This document shows, in pieces, positions 1-24,064 of a DNA stretch of 64,000 nt; within the stretch, counting starts at the first letter, position 1; the number at the start of each line of letters is the position of its first letter. A model generated the notes under the pieces. That model was given only the letters and a program-made list of their open reading frames with translations, did not search any database and was not told where the DNA came from. Origin of the DNA: Hyperoplus lanceolatus (Eukaryota > Chordata > Actinopteri > Uranoscopiformes > Ammodytidae). The DNA lies in contig CM049395.1 of assembly GCA_026929865.2 (NCBI GenBank), positions 31,737,501 through 31,801,500 of the forward strand. The letters run 5' to 3'. The translations under genes and the position numbers were made by a program.

Positions 1-31
1 CCACAGTCCTGCAATCAATTCTTTTTTAATT

Positions 32-297
32 GGTGCAACGAGGAACTTTCAGTTTGTGTTAATTCTTGCACCCCCTTTGCTTTTGTTCAAAGGGGGTAAA
101 TTCTTGCACCCCCTTTGGACAAAAGCAGCAGTATTTTTATTATGCCAGCTATAGTTCTAGGGTGAGGGACCCATGACAAAGGGCATTAAGAAAAACTGTA
201 TAAAATGTGCGTTCTTTGCACTGACGGTCTCGTTTGTTGTGACCTCAGAGGAAACATTTGACTGTTTAAGAAATATTTAAAAGTTCCTCGTAGCACC
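32..297. mobile_element. small TIR element (hAT-like MITE)
   Basis: GGTGCAACGAGGAACTTT at 32-49 is repeated inverted at 280-297 with one mismatch. TTTAATT flanks both sides (25-31 and 298-304), a seven-base duplication that could be part of an eight-base one. No ORF inside. The right duplication overlaps the TTAA of the next element. Inside, the 17-mer TTCTTGCACCCCCTTTG occurs twice. Confidence 0.6.
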
Positions 298-302
298 TTT
301 AA

Positions 303-915
303 TTAAAGAGGACTTATTATGCTACTTTTCTGGTCTTAATTTCTTGTTTTACACTGCTATAGAGCAACCTGACACGAATCACATCACAAAAAACTATGTA
401 GATTTTCGGGAAGCTCTTTCTCTTATTTTGGCGATCCAGCACATCCTGTCAACACTTGAGTGTGTGTGCTTCGGCTCCCTCCGCCTGTGCTTCGGCCATC
501 TCCGCTCCCCTCCCCCCCCCCTCCTGCAAACCCCACTCCGTTGTGATTGGTTACCTTCCTTCCGGAACACTTTCAGTGGCGGGAAGCGCGAGCATGGACC
601 TATAAGGGCGCGAGGCAGACGCGAACAGGGAAGTGACAGCATTACCATACATGGAAACATCCGCGTGGAGACGTCACAAAGTTTTATGCGACGTCACAAA
701 TTATGAAAGGGTAGACCGCTTTGAAGACGTGACTTCTCGACTGGCTAGAATAGTGTTTAGTGCTCTGCACAGACACCCCAGACGGTCAGCAGGGAATATG
801 TCGAAATGCATGTAAGTCATTATTTGATAATTTAGTATGGTTAAGCATGACTATGAATCATCATAACAACGTTTATAGGTCATAAAAGTCAAAAAGCATC
901 ATAGGTCCTCTTTAA
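303..915 (+). mobile_element. piggyBac-like non-autonomous element, copy 1
   Basis: TTAA at both ends (303-306 and 912-915), with TIRs AGAGGACTTATTATG and CATCATAGGTCCTCT. TTAA target duplication is typical of the piggyBac superfamily. The core is CG-rich and promoter-like, with an inverted CCAAT box. No transposase. A near-identical copy lies at 24805-25424 in the same orientation. Confidence 0.75.
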
Positions 916-2160
916 GGATATGATGTTTTTGTTCAGGTGTTGCAAAATGTAGTTTGGGCTTCTGCTTAAATGTTTGTTTGTACAAAATGTTTTTTTATTA
1001 CATTTGGTCTACCAACACTGGTATATGTTATGCAGTCCTCTTGATAAAGAAAACAAAGAGAATATGTGAATCAATCCAGGCTTCAGTTTTTTCTGCTTAG
1101 CTTTGAAAAGAGGAGTGCCTCATTATTCTTATAAGGGCCAATATAACCTTGTCTTTTGGGATCTTTGACGGCATGTGGTTCACCTTAAATGAACAACTCT
1201 GATCAGACGCGCTACCACTTGACAGGATTTGTTTGAACATGGCCAACACATTTTTTACCAATGCAGCAAACATTCCTTAGTTCATCTGACGTTTGATTTA
1301 AAAAAAAAAAAAAGAAAAGCAGAGAACAGACAGAGTTTTTATCTTAAAGTCTTCAAAGAGACGTTCCGTGGTCCAGTTGCTGAATTCTATAAGTATTATA
1401 TTTTAACTCTTGTATATCTTACTCTTGTAAGATATGAAATCTAAGGATCCAGTGCAGACACAGTACACTGTGTTAGTGTGTTAGCTGCCAAAAATAGAAG
1501 TTGAGTGGGAGGCAGGAATCCAGGTTATTGTATCTCTATTATGACTTGACAATTGGGTCCGTACAGTAGATCTTTTCACACACAGAAAATAGGACGAAAC
1601 AAAGATTCCCTCTTTGTGGATCAGGAACAGGGAGAAGAGGGTGTGGACATTCCTACGTCTACCTGATCACAATCTGCTGAATCATCCTCAGGCAGAGTTC
1701 ACAAAGAACTTGGATTAGGGAAGAACTGACGCTCAGCAGAAATAGACATCTCTTATTATTCAACTCCGAGATAAGAGTGATTCTGTGAAGGCAAAGTAGC
1801 CACAAGTGATTTTAACTATTCACTTAAACAGTGCAAACACACTTTGGGTTTTCAAAGTGAACATGCTTGTTAAGCAATGTATTTTGTAGTTATACTGTTG
1901 TAATTTTGCAGATGAAGGAAAAACAGCAAAATACCTATAGCTGGTACCACAGGTAAAGAAATATGTTAAAATATGTACACATGGTGTCCACTGATTATAA
2001 AATAAGAGCCTTTTTTTTTTTAAATGTTGAGCTTAAAAGAACAATGTGTAAGTGGGGAGACAGAGGACACGAAATATTTGTATTTCTGCTTCCCAGAATC
2101 CGTTGTCTATTTTCTTCCACATTGGAAAAATGGTCTGCAGAGCTGAGGGGAAATCCGTAG
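916..2160. other. pacsin3 intron, no coding signal
   Basis: AT-rich DNA between the piggyBac-like copy and the first TG tract. I looked for the missing pacsin3 linker and SH3 exons on the minus strand here and found none. Confidence 0.5.
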
Positions 2161-2189
2161 ATTCCCACAAGCAACTAAATAAACCAGCA

Positions 2190-2313
<124 letters not shown>

Positions 2314-2389
2314 TCAGACTGAATATTAATCAGGCCACTAGTGAAAGTCTTGTTGTGTGACTGAGAGCTCTGAGTGGGGTCAGGAATGT

Positions 2390-2394
<5 letters not shown>

Positions 2395-2444
<50 letters not shown>
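2395..2444 (+). repeat. (CA)n microsatellite
   Basis: About 25 CA units, opposite in sense to the TG tracts on both sides, so the region could fold into alternative hairpins. Confidence 0.95.
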
Positions 2445-2447
<3 letters not shown>

Positions 2448-2545
2448 CAACAACAACTCCAGTGCTGCACTGTACTGTTCTTTGTAGAGTCTTGTACTCC
2501 AGACGTTTGAAGAAAAAAAAACCTTGAATGAATGAACGTAGTCTA

Positions 2546-12707
<10,162 letters not shown>

Positions 12708-13211
12708 TTTGGGGTCTTCCTTACAGCACAGAATGATGGCGGCTAGAGAGAAAACTGCAGAGAGAGGGAAAGGGAAAATATACATGTTTTGAGTCCACAT
12801 GGAGGAGACATTTTTAAACATTTACAAATCCCAAGACTTCTGTTGCTGAGAATGTGATATGATGGACACCTCCAAGACAGCTAATAACAGGACCTGTTTG
12901 TTGAGAGGATTTTCTCTTCTGAGTTGACAAAGCTTCTCTCAAGCCTCACCATGACTAGTAAACTGATCTGAAAATGTCACATTTTAAAAGACCGTTTAAA
13001 AAAAGCTGATAATACAAAAATAAAAATAGTACATAGTGATATAAACGTTGAATAACATGCATGGTATTTGGGAAGTCATGGGGCTTGTATGATAGGTAGA
13101 AGACAACTGCAAGAGAAATCATGTCCTCTGAAAGGTCACGAGTTTAATGCCTCAACAGTCTAACTGCTCCACTGTTAGCTTTCCAGTTTCCAGCCTGTGG
13201 CATACTGCAGC

Positions 13212-13373
<162 letters not shown>

Positions 13374-13689
13374 CGACAAACACTGATGCCCTGTCTCACA
13401 CATCCGTTTCACAGGAATCTGTGCCTGCCAGTCCTGTTCATCCACAATAGAACTCATTCATCAGAGAGAAAAGATGAAAACACATTTGTAGAGAATCATC
13501 TCTGATAATAACTTGCAGACACAAATAACTTGCAACATACAACGACAGTAGGATTGGGCCTGCGGATGACACCGCCTGTACTGCACTTTTAAAAGGATGC
13601 CCTGTGGAGTACTCTTGTAAACAAACAAAAGGTATGTTTACATTCAGTGTTAGTCATCCTGTCTATCCTTGAGCTCTAACAAATGTGTG

Positions 13690-13840
13690 GAATTATTTTC
13701 CTTCCTCTAACGTGTTTTAAACTTTGTACTCTGCTCCCTCCGCCTGGAACACTCTTCAAAAAAACACTCAAATTGCAGGAACTCATCACTATGAATGATT
13801 TTAAAACTAAGCTCACACGTTTTCCAATGATGGAGATCCA
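13690..13840 (+). pseudogene. LINE ORF2 tail fragment
   Basis: Plus-strand reading gives SAWNTLQK, then after a one-base shift in an A run TLKLQELITMNDFKTKLT, the usual C-terminus of fish LINE reverse transcriptases. Short, frameshifted and within pacsin3 intron 1. Confidence 0.55.
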
Positions 13841-15234
13841 CTCCACATAGTAAAACATATTCAATGGCGCTGGAAATTACGAAAAATTATTAATTTTTGC
13901 AGTAAGAAATCCAAGCAAGAAATAAAATGTACTGTTAATATTAAAGTATCATTTAAAGCAGCAGTTCCTATCATCTGGACCCCTCTTGGTTGCCATATTC
14001 CTCATATTGTTTTCTTTTCTTTTTTTTTCTTTTCATAAGTCTGCCCAAAAAACAACTACATTCTACCTTTAGCGTACTACTTTGTCCTCAATATAGATCA
14101 CAGGATGCTATCTATAGAATAACATACAATTGAATTTCAGTCACACTCCAAAGTGACCTGAAGGTTGGTGTCTCCTTCAGCTGTGCAGCTCTGGAGGGAA
14201 TCTGCTGATGAAGCCTGTCAATAGCTCACGGTGACCCGACCTCTCTCTATACACAGTCATCCCATTGGACAAAACTCTGTGACAAGGCCAGACAACTTCC
14301 TGTGTGCACTGATTCTCAGTCTGCAATAAACTAGGACCCTACTGAAGTCTAGTCTCCTGTCAGACTCACTTTGAAATGAGCCAGGGGTTAAGCTTGTTGC
14401 AGTGCATTTTGGTCAATGTGCTACTGTGGGTGCAGAAAGTAGTTAATGGAAATGTGGGTTGTGAAGGAAAAGCTTACACCAGTCATGTTTGAATAAAAAA
14501 AAATGGCATAGACAGTATAATGAGAGACACAACTTTTTATTGGATATATCATTTAAAATCTCTCTAAACATCTAAATGTGTAATTTATATGGAGGAAAAT
14601 GTATACAAGAGTCTTTAAAGTATTCAAGATGGATTCTTCCGGAACAGTTAGAAGTGCCGAATAGAGCAGACAAGACTACTCCTGTATTGTGAAGAGTTTT
14701 GACAGTTATATAACTGTAAAGCACTATTAATATCTCCTTTATGAGATTGTGCTCTAAAACAAGGCTTGACATGACAGGACTGTGAGAAGTTCTTTGCTAT
14801 TTTTCCTCCTGCCTGCTCTCCCGCTCGCTGTAAACAACTAGTTGCCTCCCAAAATAACAGCAGTAGATCTTGTGCACTGCACTGCGAGCAAGCCGGTGGT
14901 AAATTAGATGTAGCCTTGGTGATATCTGCAGGGAACAATGTGGGAGTGAGTCTAAATAAACTCTGCAGTTAGCTATGAGGCAGGAGAAGGAGCATGCACC
15001 TACTTGTGCTCCATACTAACAGGTTTAATGTAGGTGCTGTAGGTGTGTCCGTGGGCTGTTGGTGTGTTGCGTTCAAGTGACGTTCAAGATTAGTCGAAAC
15101 CAGTGACGTTCATCAACATTACATCCCTCAGACACTATAGGGTAATCCCCTTCAGACAGCTGAACTCTAATATCCTCTGCACATGGTATAGTCTGTACAT
15201 CACAGGTAGAGGCAACAGATCAGAGGAAAGACTG

Positions 15235-15383
<149 letters not shown>

Positions 15384-16407
15384 ACAAGTGAATGGCAAGT
15401 ATGCTAGCAGTAGAGGTATCTGCCACCAGCATGCTGGAACATGAGTGAGTATGAGAAAACTGACTTTGCCATGGATCGCTAATTACTGCTCCTATATCCT
15501 AAAGGACAGCATTGTGTTTGTTTCCGTGTGTGTGTGTGTGTGTATGTATGTGTGGTGTGTGTGAGTATCTGGGTGCGGCTCATTGAGAGCCAGTAGCTAT
15601 TATTTCTATACCCGTTGGAGGTGTGCAGACGCAGACCATGAAAGTTAAACAAACATCTACTGCGCTAAATTACAACTCACAAAATTTCCAGTATTTAATT
15701 TTAAAAAAAATACGGTATGTGTGTGTGGGCATGTGTGTACATTGTAAAAAATGTTTTACAGAAATTCATACTCATTCTGATCAGTTAATATATTATTTTA
15801 GCACTTACAAGAGTAATTGTCTACAGCCTTTATACCATCTGTGTGAGACTGTAGCTAAATTAACATAGCAGCATGCTAACATGCTTACAATGACAAAACT
15901 ACCATGCTGAGAATAATATTCACAATCTTAGTTAAGCATGGTAAACTTGCAAATAATATTATTATTATTACACAATCTCAATTAAATAGTGTGCTGTAAA
16001 TGCCTTTGATTCCACCATGGAACACTGGCTTGAGGTTAAGATATGAAATATGGTCATTTTTATGGTCAAGTGCGGTTTATGTGGATGTTTACATTCCACA
16101 ACCACTGATCATGAACTTGGGTTCAGTTCCCTCACACACATCAGGGCCAATTTCTAATGTTATGGGTGGCCATGTACAAGACTATTTACTGGCCAAGAAG
16201 CAGTCTCTTACATGCTCATGTACGCCTCTGTTTTATAAGTATTGACCAAATGAGTGACACCATGCTAATTATCGAGCTTAACGGCCTCTGCACACATCCT
16301 GCGTCTACCTCTGGAGCGCTTCGCCTTACGGCCTCCGCTCACATCCTACCTCTACTGCGCGTCTACCTCGCGTCTGCGTCTGACTTTTTGTCACTGACCG
16401 TGTAATC

Positions 16408-16445
16408 CATAGACATTATAAAGGATATCCTTTATAATGTCTATG
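16408..16445. mobile_element. 38-bp perfect palindromic mini-element
   Basis: CATAGACATTATAAAGGAT followed directly by its exact reverse complement, flanked by GTGTAATC on both sides (16400-16407, 16446-16453). The other arm of the surrounding inverted repeat (18081-18100 region) has one GTGTAATC and no insert. Confidence 0.8.
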
Positions 16446-16653
16446 GTGTAATCAACCTAGAGCGGGCACACATCCAACCTCAGGGCCCACTCACACTAGG
16501 GCCGTTTGCCTGTTCCGTGCTGCAGGAAGATTCAGCACGCCCACTCTCCACTCCCCCCACTGGCCCGTGCTCACACTGCTCGTGGCCTGGGCACGTTTGC
16601 ACCTTGCCTACGTCACCGTGCGCATTTAGGATTTGGAGCGTAGTCTTGTAGAC

Positions 16654-16702
16654 CATAGACATTATATATGGATCCTTATATATATCCTTTATAATGTCTA
16701 TG
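16654..16702. mobile_element. 49-bp near-palindromic mini-element, second copy
   Basis: Starts CATAGACATTATATATGGAT and ends CCTTTATAATGTCTATG, flanked by TTGTAGAC on both sides (16646-16653, 16703-16710). Same 13-base ends as the 38-bp element 200 bp away. Confidence 0.75.
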
Positions 16703-19700
16703 TTGTAGACTATACGACTGTTTGTGAATATTTTCATCCGGCCAAATTTGCATCATATATTCCACTTCCACATTAGAGCAACGGGAATCCTTAAGCTATT
16801 GTTTTTTTTTTTAAATGTAGCCTTGACGTAATAGGTCGCGGTGGACAGTCTCATATTTGTGCAGCACGCTGTTTATTATTAATATAACGGCCCGTCATCA
16901 GACCGGATGGTTTTATACACACACACATCGCTCCATCAAATCCAAGTCAGAACTTTTTGTATGGGCAGAGATCGTTTTTTTGAGTGTCTTTCTAAAGTTT
17001 CTTGTTAAACCTTAGTGTAGGCTACTGTTTCCTTATCACCGGGCCGCGTGTGTTGTTTTGGGTGCGTCTCCACCGCCATGCGTAAAGGCAGTTATGACAG
17101 CTGACGGGAGGAAAAAGAAAAAAATCATCTGACGAACGTGAGTAAACACGAAAACCTTTTGGCTTTGCTTTCTGCGCTCACCTATTTAGCTCTCTCCCTC
17201 TTTTATTAGCCCACACCTCGGCCTACACACACGTTAATTCTCACAGATTTTATGTAGCTACAAGTCCAAGTGGTGGGCAATTATGGTGCCGACTAGTAAG
17301 GCAGCGGACGTTAACGGACTATCCATCCTTAATAAATTCAGTCAGGAGCAGCCTGTGCGCTTGCTTGTGCGCGTGTCATCTCATTAGCATCTGTACTTTG
17401 GCCAACGGGCTGTTCCGTGCTGGAATACAAGTTGGCGTGGTCACACTAGCCAAACGTTCTAGACTTTAGTATGCAAATGAGCTTTGCGGGGCCGCGGCCC
17501 TAATGTGAGAGAGAAAAAAAAAGGCAATGGGGCGCACGGATTACTGTCAAGACTCTATATTAGACTCAATATAAATCATATGCATCATAAATGACACGAA
17601 AGAACCTAATTTTAAATGGGAATTATCTATGAAAACTCTATGTAGAAAGATAGGGCTTTTAGAAGCAGGCTGCAGCAGCAGCAGCTGCTGAGCGTTCATG
17701 TGTTCAGAAAAGTCCGAGAGACGCAGCAGTAAGGTAAGGCGACGCGCTCCAGAGGTAGACACAGGATGTGTGCAGAGGCCGTTACCTTACTGCTGCGTCT
17801 CTTTTTTCGTTTTTTTTTTTTTCACATTTTCGCTTGTTGGAAGTTTTATTTTGAAAGGAACACACCAGGAAATGGTGAAACTACAGCGAAAACTGCCGGT
17901 ATGAAGTCAATATGACTCGCAGCAGAGTATTTCTCTATCAGTTAAAGCAGAGAGTCCCGAGAGAGACGCGCGTGTCGAAAAATAGGCGAGCCTCCTGAGG
18001 TAAAGGGGAGCGTCGCTGCAGACGTGCCTCCGACGGGCATCAGCAGTGCGTCTGAGGTTGGATGTGTATCCGCTCTAGGTTGATTACACGGTCAGTGACA
18101 AAAAGTCAGATGCAGACGCGAGGTAGACGCGCAGTAGAGGTAGGATGTGTGCAGAGGCCGTAAGACATGTTGGAATGCATATAGCATTACCTTTGAAAGG
18201 AGCAAGGCTAGATGTTCCAGTCTTTACGGTAAGCTAAACCAACTGGCTGCTGGCAGTGGATTTATATGCAGGCTACCATACAGAGTTAATTGATGCGAGT
18301 AATGATCAACCTTTGCATCCAACTCTCTGGTAAAAGTGAATAAGCAGCATATCTCCAAGTGTCAAACTTTTCCTTCAAGCATATCAACTCAATGTTTTCA
18401 ACCGCACCAAGTAATTAAAAACTTTGTTAAAAAATGGATGTTTGTGTCAATATGACATCTGGTTTATTTTTCACTGATCACTTAACCATCTGAAGACATA
18501 CAGGTTTGTCCCTGATCCAGAGCAGGGCAGCAGACTGTCAAGCCTGAGCGACAGAGAACAGGAGGACTGTTGAAAGACTCAGGGTAACAGTGATGGAAGG
18601 AATGAGGCTTAAGGAAACGAAAGAGCAACGATTTTGGCAGACAAGCAATGAGACACAAGGGAAGTGTGGTAGAACACAAACTCTTTTTCACTGACTCTTT
18701 CGAGAAAAATGAAGAATTGAAAAGATACCTTAGGAGGAATGGGGGTCTAATGGCACAACAACACAGCAGCATTTGTTGATGTGGTTTCTGTTACAGAATG
18801 ACACAGATACAACTTTTAAAAGGCCAAGTGGAGCTGCTGTGTCATGCTCAGACGAATAAAGGAGGAAGCTGTATGAACAAAACACTAATGAAGCCACACC
18901 AACCAAAGAAATAAATCAGATATCAAATGACAGAATTGTACACCTCCATTTCTCTTTGTGATTCTGAACTGAGGTGTGGCTTTTTTCACCACAAAGACTT
19001 AAGCACCAGTCATTATATCTTGTAGGCCTGGGTTTTAAAGAAATGCTCAAACCGAAAACTGGTCTTTTTGGGTATCAAACACTAACCTGGTATCAGAAAC
19101 ATGGTCGCTGTTCACATTACAAACATTTTATGGCTCGTTCCCATAATTGAAAAAAAAAATCGTTTGCCAGAAAAATGCTGATCAAATAAGTGCTACGACA
19201 AGCCATATATGGGTCAATTTAGAAAAATAATAGTACTTCTTTGTTCACTGATCCTAGCAAGCACAGTTTCTGTGTCAGCACTAATTATTATTGGCAACTG
19301 GACAAGAGAGCACAGCTGAGGCTGATCTGCATGTAATTAGTTCTGCAGATATTTTAACATTGGGGTAAGGGTTTATTCTGTGGCTTTGAGAAGTTTCTAT
19401 GACATTTTATTAAGGAGAGAGAGAGAGGAATTCAAAATACAGACTTTCAGTGCAGTGTTTCTTTAAACGATGTTTAATTTTTAATAACGGTTCTACTAGC
19501 AAAAACAACTTCAAAACTATTTTTGGAGCTCAGACATTTTGAAATAGACAGTTACAGCTGCAAGTCAGTGCTACAGCAGTAGATCTGCAACCCAGACTAC
19601 CACAGCAAACAGCACCATTTTACTGTTCCCAATACAAAACCGCTGGCTTTGATTCTCCTAACAGAGAAATGACAATAAACACACTCAGACATTTCACGTT

Positions 19701-20961
19701 TCACATTCAAGGAAGATTTACAACCAGACAAAAAAATTACATCTTTGCTCACAAGCGCACAGAGGATCAGAGAAGTGATATTCAGTGGTCAGGGAATCGA
19801 CAATACAAATATCAGCTTTCAGTACAGGCCCTGATAAAGAGGTGGGTGACGGGGTCATGGCCAGACAGAAGAGGATTCTAGCTGTTGGTTTATAGAGAAA
19901 TGGGTCAAGCCATTGTAGGGGGAGGAGGAGGAAGGGGAGGGACGGATAGAGAGAGAGAGAGGCTGGCTGGTCCAGACCTCCTAAGCTTCACTGGAAAACC
20001 CACGCTCATTAATCTGATTAATGTACACCACCAGTTTCCCCTAGCAGCCATTCTCGGTCTATATGGTAGATCTACATAGCGAGCACGTGGAGGGCCGACA
20101 CCAGTATAAGTCTATAAGCTCCTCTTGCTTTCAGTACGCCTGCATTCCAGCAGTTTATGAGGGTATGTGGCGTACATGTCACACACCAACAACAGCTGGC
20201 TGTATATCAGAGCCTGAGAACCAGCTGTGGACCAGAAAGCTGCTGTGTCCCTTTCCAAGGAGAGAGATTCGGTGTATAAAAATGGAGGAAATTATAACCA
20301 TGCTCTTACCAGGGGGCAAAACTAAACTACATTATGGGTAACATCTAGTTATAATGCGTTGTTTTGATTAACAACTATTTTCGCCTCGAAATGGCAACTC
20401 ATGTAAGAGATATTGTATTCAAATGTTTGTGAGTGAGTCCCTTCTTGGATGAGCCTTCACCAACATGCTGTTTTATTAGTTGTTGTTTCCATGATACAGA
20501 CCACAGCAGTGTGTGGCCTAGCGCTAGCAGTAGCAGCTGTAGCTTCACTAAAATTTCCATGAGGAGGAGTTGAGTGTCATTGCTCCTACCGCCCCCAGTA
20601 CAACACAACTGCCAAGTAAGTGCACACAAGACAAGAGTGAAGAGGGTAAAGAATGAGAAGGCAGCAGTCCTTCCAACCAGCCTCAAATGTTATGCCAGCA
20701 ACACACTCTAAACTAAAAGTTCAACTGTTCAATGTTGTCAAGCTGTCTTTTTGAATTCAGCAATGCAACCAAACGGCTGAATACTATAGGGCTGTGATAC
20801 TGTATCCAGAAACAGCACAAAGTGATACAAAGTGACACACAAAAGGTGTAACTTTTGCTTGCACACGTTAAATGCCATCCATGGCATTCGATAAAATGTT
20901 CAGAGGTCTTACATAGTTAAAAAAAAAGCATCCTTCAGAAGCCTAGTTTGTTTGAAGATGT

Positions 20962-21140
20962 TTAAAGGAATAGTTTGACATTTCGGGAAATATACAATCA
21001 TTGGCTTTACTGCCAAGGGTTACTTTGGGAATTCAGTTCAGGGGGAGAATGGAATCTCTTAAACCATCAATCAAAATCAGTTACTGAAGGAATGTTAAGT
21101 GAGAAATGGGGAGTAATTCCTTATTTCTATCTCTTTAACA
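20962..21140 (+). mobile_element. partial interspersed repeat
   Basis: AAAGGAATAGTTTGACATTT, then CGGGAAATATACAATCATTG, resembles a MITE terminus common in fish genomes. The opposite end was not found, so the limits are approximate. Confidence 0.35.
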
Positions 21141-23314
21141 TTAAGTTTAAATGGTTTTGATAGGTGGCGATTTGGGTTTTTGAGTAGAAAATCCTCTTAC
21201 TTGATGGAATCGGTCTGATAAGAACATGGTCAGGCTCGATTACTTTTCAAAGTATGTCAGAAGATATAATCTGGTTTGACACAACTACAAAAAGATACCA
21301 TCAACAACATACTCAACAAATCAGGATAGGGAGAGGATTATCTGGCAGCAGGGGCAGGCAGAAAGCTGTGTGGATGTCAACATCGGGTCCAAAACACAGA
21401 AAGCAATTCGTCGAATCCCAAATGAAGCGTGTTAAATATTACTGTTATGTTAATGTATGAGTGGAGCACAGAAGCTTAATAATGAGCAGTGTATAAACAA
21501 CAGACACAGCACACAAACAAAGCAGGCCCTGTTGAATGGTACAGAGCCCAGAACTTACCTTATTAGAGATGAAAACAGGGATGGACAGATGTCCAAACAG
21601 AAGACAGCCTTTCTGTCTCCTGAGGGCCTGAGAGACAGAAAGATGGAGGATCCCCGTCAGGAGCAGATGCGGTAGCAAAGGAAAAACACAGAGAGGTTTG
21701 TTAGACAGTCAAGCAGCATGCGGTTAGTTCCCCCAGCAGACAAACAGTGTTCGGGCAGGGCTGGACGGGCGGCCCCGTTATAAGGCACGGTGTGGGCTGG
21801 AAGGTGGCACATTCTGGGAGACGTGGTGAAATGCCACACATGGAGCCAGGTAGTGGAGGGCTAATGAAACAGCTAGAGACCAGCGGCCCCCTTCAAGAGG
21901 AGGTCAGAGCAGTTAGCTCACACCTCTAAAATTACCTGCCTGAACGATGAGTTGGGAAGGGTGTGTCAGATTTTTTTATAAAGACCACACCAGTTATTTT
22001 GTAGTCACCCATTTTGCTGAATATTTCCTTCCTTTTTAGGGACTCAAAACATGGTTAAAATTCAGTAGATCCAGGGGAAATGTTACAACTACATTGCCAC
22101 ACAATTATAAGGTCGGTTTGACACTAATTGTGATGAATCACACGGAGTTGACAAGTCAATTTTAAAATGCTGTTCAAGTAAGCCGGGAAAGCCAATATCT
22201 GCTTGGAAGATAGGAAAGGAAGTCAGTAGTTGAAGTTGGTATAATTTGTAAATAAACAGGATTAAAATGCAAAATATGATCTAATCTTGTTCTCTCCAGC
22301 TAACTCGGAATTAATACAGGTGCCATCCTCATGTAAAAAAAGGACAGCTTCTCTGAGCGCCTCCCATTATGATGATTGTGCAACTTCTGACCTGACATTG
22401 GCTTCACGAGCCAGAGCCGAGAAACCTCCTTTGCATACACTGAATGCAACTGGTTAGTAGTGTGAACATGAAATATAACAATGGAAAAACCAATATACCA
22501 GCTGCTCCGCGACATGAGGGGGTTAGATATTTAGAAAACAGTGAGAGAGCGCAGGTGAAATGTGCAACAAAGATAGGCCAGCTCCATGAAAAATAAACCA
22601 GAAGCAGAACATCTATTCACTTCATTTGTCATTCATTTTAATGCTCCAGTCACTGCGGGGAAGAGTTGTTTGTAAACAACGAGGATTCATTGTGATCCCT
22701 ATACCGCAACTATCTAAAAACAAAGAGTGACTCGATCCGGCTTCAAAACTAAACAAAATGAACATAAAAGATCAGAAGAATCTCATGTGTTTGGTCTATG
22801 TAATTCGATGAGAGTAAAACTTACAGTCATGATTTACAACTTGGGAAAACACTGGTCTTGAATTCTTGTTTGCCAAACAGAAACAGCATTATACGATCAA
22901 AAATCAATGTAAGGAAAAGGTATCTTGGCAGCTTTATCAACTGATATTTAAAGCAATCTTTCCCTGATTTTGAATACATCACAGCCATTAAGTGATTCTT
23001 GTAATTTACTTAAAATTAAAGCCTTCATGTTTCTTATTAATATCCAATGAAACATGACTAATTCTCCCCATCACAGTATTCAAACATGGAAACAATGTAG
23101 TGAAACTCGACCTGGCAAGGATCTCTAAGTTGTGAATCACATGTAATTGCAGGTCTTGGGCAACTATGTTAAACATTTCACACTCTCTATGAATGTAACC
23201 GACAACAAACGGTTGTCTGGTGGAGGCCAGGCAAGAAAACAAAACGAAAGCAGATCATCAGATGGAGGAGGGAAACGGGTGACCAGAGAAAGAAAAGGAC
23301 AAGTCAGCCTTGTT

Positions 23315-23349
<35 letters not shown>

Positions 23350-23906
23350 TAACCAGCCCATCTCTAAACCATAACCACATCAGTGTTTGCCATGGTGGGC
23401 CAGAACCGCCCTCCATGCAGACTGCAGTGCTGAGGCCAGCCTGGCACAATCTGCTGCACTTTGCCAGAAGAAACACTGCAAAAGATTAACCCAGAGCCTA
23501 GTCTGCCTGCTGTTCACATTTGACTGGATAGTGTAACCGCATTAAGCCTTGCTGTCAACAAAAGACAACACTCAAACAACTAGGTCTTGTATTCTCTGAC
23601 AAAAGCTTTACTTCTTATCTTCTGAATTACCATTGTATGTACCAATATACCAAGGCAAATGCCATGTATGTGAAAACTTAACAATAAACCTGATTCTGAT
23701 TCTTTAACAAAAATATTGCCATTAATTGGCCACTATTTTTATAGGATTTTATGTCATTTTTCAAGCAAAAATGCCAAACATCTATGCATAGATTGAAGTA
23801 AACCCTTTACAAAAATTGAAATGTTAAGTAAATACAGTTCTAGGCTCAATTTCTCACACTTTTCATGTGATATTCTTTTTAAGCTCAAAATAACGTATAA
23901 GATTTA

Positions 23907-24064
<158 letters not shown>

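Larger units (their letters stand above)
16279..18165. mobile_element. nested GC-rich TIR elements
   Basis: The terminal motif ACGGCCTCTGCACACATCC occurs near 16281 and, as a variant, near 16329 on plus, and inverted near 17765 and 18145. 16331-16475 (minus a 46-bp insertion and duplication) pairs as an inverted repeat with about 18050-18165, and 16279-16331 pairs with about 17733-17785. A further pair, CTCACACTAGGGCCG near 16490 and its inverted form near 17495, suggests another element in between. No transposase ORF. Confidence 0.6.

Noticed and set aside
344-815. ORFs inside the TTAA element copy (also 24951-25215)
   Set aside because: They shift between frames in the two copies, lack transposase motifs and do not cover the element.
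1-2160. Search for the pacsin3 SH3 exons (ALYDY, GLYPANYVE-type motifs)
   Set aside because: No minus-strand reading shows them; the exons must lie outside the window.
20399-20686. 95-codon minus-strand ORF with a hydrophobic N-terminus
   Set aside because: It opens with TTG, not ATG, has an in-frame stop two codons upstream, no acceptor before it, and no recognised family.
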